Source: an uncultured Alphaproteobacteria bacterium
GTDB lineage: Bacteria; Pseudomonadota; Alphaproteobacteria; Thalassobaculales; Thalassobaculaceae
Assembly: GCA_938028645.1 (NCBI GenBank)
Contig: CALIMD010000287.1
Location: 1 to 14,741 of the forward strand
Direction: 5' to 3'
Length of the DNA stretch: 14,741 nt
This document shows, piece by piece, positions 14,344 through 14,741 of this stretch. The notes beneath the pieces are model-generated. The model did no database searches, had not been told where the DNA came from, and saw only the letters and a program-made list of their open reading frames with translations. Numbering within the stretch: position 1 is the first letter of the stretch; each line of letters starts with the position of its first letter. The position numbers and the translations under genes are program-made.

Positions 14344-14741
14344 TTAATTAGCTAAAAATTCAAGATTTTGGCAGTTTCGTGTAGTTCCATCGCTTAATCG
14401 TTGCGCTACCGTCGCAACAGCTTTTGATCTTAAATCATGGAGCCCTGGGGGACTATAAAAAGCGGCATGTGGTGTGATCATCAAACGGCCTTTTAACCAT
14501 TCTTCTTTATCCATATACGCTTTTATAAGTGGGTGGTTGATGTCGGCGGGTTCGGTCGGCAATACGTCTAATGCAGCACCCGCCGGCGTTCCTTCTTTAA
14601 GTGCTTCATACATCGCATCTAAATTGACTATTGGTCCCCGTGCAGTATTTATAACAATACCCTTGGGTTTCATTCTACTAAGAAGATCTTTATTAATACT
14701 TCCGCGGGTTTCCTCAGTATGGGGGGAATGGATACTAATTG
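14344..14741 (-). CDS. D-2-hydroxyacid dehydrogenase (CtBP-like), cut by window end
   Basis: The C-terminal part of a D-isomer-specific 2-hydroxyacid dehydrogenase; its N-terminal half and start lie beyond the window. The visible frame opens with ISIHSPHTEETRGSI, followed by INTARGPIVN (catalytic Arg), DVLPTEPAD (catalytic Glu) and ITPHAAFYSPPGL (catalytic His). The PHAAFYS form, the PTEP motif and the ending LRSKAVATVAQRLSDG resemble the bacterial C-terminal-binding-protein-like branch rather than SerA. It is therefore a distant paralogue of the dehydrogenase at 3248-4231, not a recent duplicate. It converges with the ligase gene. The substrate is unknown; the likely reaction is NAD-linked 2-oxo acid/2-hydroxy acid conversion in the cytoplasm. 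Confidence 0.9.
   Translation of the reverse strand, partial: ISIHSPHTEETRGSINKDLLSRMKPKGIVINTARGPIVNLDAMYEALKEGTPAGAALDVLPTEPADINHPLIKAYMDKEEWLKGRLMITPHAAFYSPPGLHDLRSKAVATVAQRLSDGTTRNCQNLEFLAN

Overview
The window is an AT-rich stretch of bacterial chromosome. It is densely packed, with overlapping or closely spaced genes and Shine-Dalgarno-like starts. Gene content (RraA, HpcH/HpaI aldolase, Ldh_2 dehydrogenase, a bis-MGD oxidoreductase of the BisC/DMSO-reductase type, SDR, AMP-dependent ligase) fits a heterotrophic proteobacterium, perhaps a marine alphaproteobacterium; the lineage is an inference from gene content only. I see no tRNA, rRNA, CRISPR array, insertion sequence or phage gene.

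Layout. (1) 1-1263, + strand: an aldo/keto reductase cut by the window edge, then a secreted staphylococcal-nuclease-like protein that lacks one catalytic arginine. (2) 1322-4948, - strand: a tight operon, in transcription order RraA-like aldolase/decarboxylase, D-2-hydroxyacid dehydrogenase, HpcH/HpaI aldolase, Ldh_2-type 2-hydroxyacid dehydrogenase. (3) 5085-6017, + strand, divergent from that operon: a PfkB sugar kinase resembling 2-keto-3-deoxygluconate kinase, broken by one in-frame TGA. (4) 5997-8350, - strand: a two-subunit ThDP decarboxylase of the sulfopyruvate/phosphonopyruvate decarboxylase type followed by an MFS transporter. (5) 8605-14290, + strand: a BisC-like molybdoenzyme, also broken by one in-frame TGA, then an SDR, a spermidine-synthase-family protein and an acyl-CoA-synthetase-like ligase. 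(6) 14344-14741, - strand: the C-terminal part of a second D-2-hydroxyacid dehydrogenase (CtBP-like), cut by the window edge.

How it may work together. Regions 1-4 look like catabolism of hydroxy/keto acids or sugar acids: transport (MFS), oxidation or reduction at C2 (two unrelated dehydrogenase folds), retro-aldol cleavage to pyruvate plus an aldehyde (HpaI type), a second metal-dependent lyase (RraA), phosphorylation of a 2-keto-3-deoxy acid, and decarboxylation of a 2-oxo acid (ThDP pair). An Ldh_2 enzyme, a D-2-hydroxyacid dehydrogenase and a ComDE-like decarboxylase together also recall sulfolactate metabolism, but no desulfonating enzyme is present here. Region 5 is an unusual gene set with no pathway I recognise.

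The most striking signal is that two otherwise intact genes are each interrupted by one in-frame TGA, both followed by C (TGAC). The five TGA codons that really end genes here are followed by A, G, T, A and A. Recent nonsense mutation, sequence error and leaky UGA readthrough all remain possible.
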